DNA of 64,000 bases from Poecilobothrus nobilitatus (Eukaryota > Arthropoda > Insecta > Diptera > Dolichopodidae). Where the stretch lies: NCBI GenBank assembly GCA_947095535.1, contig OX352774.1, positions 42,052,496 to 42,116,495 on the forward strand, in the 5' to 3' direction. Position numbers and translations under genes: made by a program. Positions 62,521 through 64,000 of this stretch are shown one piece after another; position 1 is the stretch's first letter, and each line of letters starts with the position of its first letter. The notes beneath the pieces are model-generated. The model did not search any database. It was not told the origin of the DNA and saw only the letters and a list, made by a program, of their open reading frames with translations.

Positions 62521-63611
62521 TTAATTTCAAATTACCCAAAATATTTCCTAAACATTATCTTCTCTCTCTTTTTATATGATTGTTTTATATGTTGGTTAAA
62601 AAAAAATTAGAACAAGTTGTTTAAAATTGTGTATTGTAAGGAAAAGTATTTTACATGTTATTTAACAATTAGCCACAAATATCACATCTGTGCTAAACTA
62701 AATATTTTAAAATGTATCCTTGTAAAAAAGAGTCCCTCATATCGAAGTGAACATTAAAAAAGAGAGAAAAAGTTATTTCAATATTTGCAAAAAACAAAAA
62801 AAAAAAAAAAACAACAAACAAAAATATAACGAAGAAAAACAAGAAAAGAAAAATCGAATATTAAAAAGTTTTTCTTTTGTTGGGTCTTATTTTGTTTGGT
62901 CCTGGCTGGTTAATAATGTTTGATGTTTCTAAACAAAAGCAAAAACATAAAAATAAAGGAATGTATCAGGCCTCATTTTTTAGTCATTAGGTTTTTTTTT
63001 TTTTTACAAAAGTCCAATATTTATAAATAACAATACTTAAAAAAAAATTTTTTTTTCATTAAAAATTCGTCATTATTCTTTAAAAGGACATTTGGGTCAT
63101 CATCAACACCATCATGATGCTCTTTTTTCTATATTGTAAAATCATTAAAGTTTTAAAATATATCTGAAAAGAAAAATAAATATATATAGATAATATTACA
63201 AATAATGTGATTTAAAGAAAATTGAGCTATTTTGGATGATCAAAAAAAAACAAAATTGCTTGAAGTAAATATTCAAAAAAAAAATTATGAGATCAACATT
63301 TTTAACCAAAAAAATGTGTTAACACTATTGAAAAAAACAAAAAAAGAAGTGTTACAACATATCATGTCGATATTTATATATGTGTATCTTTTTATGAAAA
63401 AGTAAGTAATTATGACTTTACTTCCTAATGCCAAAAGAAGAAATTGTTTGTTTAAAAAATGTTACGACTTAAATTGTAACAATATCCGTTCGTTTTATTA
63501 AATGGTTGAAATTGTAAAGTAAGACGTAACAGATGAATAATAAGAATAATTGAGCAGGTTTATAAAATTTATATAATGCTTGTATAAATAAATCAAATAA
63601 ATGGGAATCAG
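62521..63611. other. Gene-free AT-rich region
   Basis: Long A runs near 62780-62850 and 63240-63350 and T runs near 62990. No gene, RNA or repeat recognised. Confidence 0.5.
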
Positions 63612-64000
63612 TTAGTTGGTAACTTTCACTTGACAACTCAAATGTTCAGTTGATCAGTGAACTTTCTGTAAAAAAGATTCTTAACAAATGTCATTTAGAA
63701 AAAAAACATATTTAACAAAAAGCCATTTAGAAAAATGGGCAATTGCAAACGGAAATTTTAACAAGTTTTTAAGAACGGTATTTTTTATAAGTGGGCATAT
63801 TTCCGTAGCTGTTAATCAAGAATTTAAATTTTAATTCTAGAATTTCATTATCTCTTTCATTAGCTTCATGAATCTGTGTCAAAATAACTAATATCGAAAA
63901 GTAAAGTAGGTATATTGAACTAAAATTTAAGTGCTCAAATGTTAAGAGAGAGCGTCCAATGTCCAATTGCTAAATATAAGTAGCTAAATGTATCGTACAC
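63612..64000. mobile_element. Foldback element family 4, second copy (reaches window edge)
   Basis: The left part has 'gttggtaactttcacttgac', 'aacaaatgtcatttag', 'aacaaaaagccatttagaa' and 'gggcaattgcaaac'. The right part has 'gtccaatgtccaattgctaa' and ends 'gctaaatgtatcgtacac', counterpart of 'gccaagtgtaccgcaccc' at 57872-57890. It is shorter than the 57.1 kb copy and its right terminus may lie at or just beyond the window end. Confidence 0.55.

Overview
This window is extremely AT-rich, non-coding, repeat-dominated eukaryotic DNA. I infer a brachyceran fly. The right-hand part carries repeats of the kind littering fly genomes: CCGT-rich runs followed by 'cagcacgctaac', 'tatacccttgaacat...acgggtataat' ends, and 'atggcttaatcgactcag' segments. 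No intact host gene, confident RNA gene, CRISPR array or operon was found. Most long open frames are by-products of repeats or start at non-ATG codons.

Layout. (1) 1-5573: tandem satellite with a period of about 227 bp, running off the left edge. (2) 5574-12417: a roughly 6.8 kb island inside the satellite. It holds a decayed non-LTR retrotransposon of the jockey/CR1 group without RNase H: a candidate ORF1, then an endonuclease plus reverse transcriptase ORF2 broken by two frameshifts. A long 3' region with a 1.3 kb partial tandem duplication follows, then AATAAA and an A-rich tail. (3) 12418-47184: about 34.8 kb (roughly 150 monomers) of the same satellite. It is organised in local variant families and block duplications (offsets of about 889, 1097, 1135, 2996, 3127 and 5561 bp), with the most uniform stretch at about 21.4-30.0 kb. 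(4) 47185-64000: gene-free flank. It contains relics of dispersed repeats: a CCGT-rich family, a family with 'atacccgtatgaac' inverted repeats, two kinds of foldback element, one 5'-truncated non-LTR fragment with poly(A), a solo satellite fragment at 48.73 kb, and tRNA-like A-box/B-box units inside a tandem duplication at 55.3-56.3 kb.

The parts do not form a pathway. The picture is pericentromeric or centromere-like heterochromatin: a long satellite block, a retroelement island inside it, and an edge of degraded transposons. The satellite resumes after the island with only about 13 bp of one monomer missing, so the two arrays were almost certainly once continuous. A retroelement island in satellite recalls the organisation reported for Drosophila centromeres (islands rich in jockey-group elements), but function cannot be read from sequence alone. 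Repeat boundaries, homologies and periods were read by eye; coordinates marked 'about' may be off by tens of bases.
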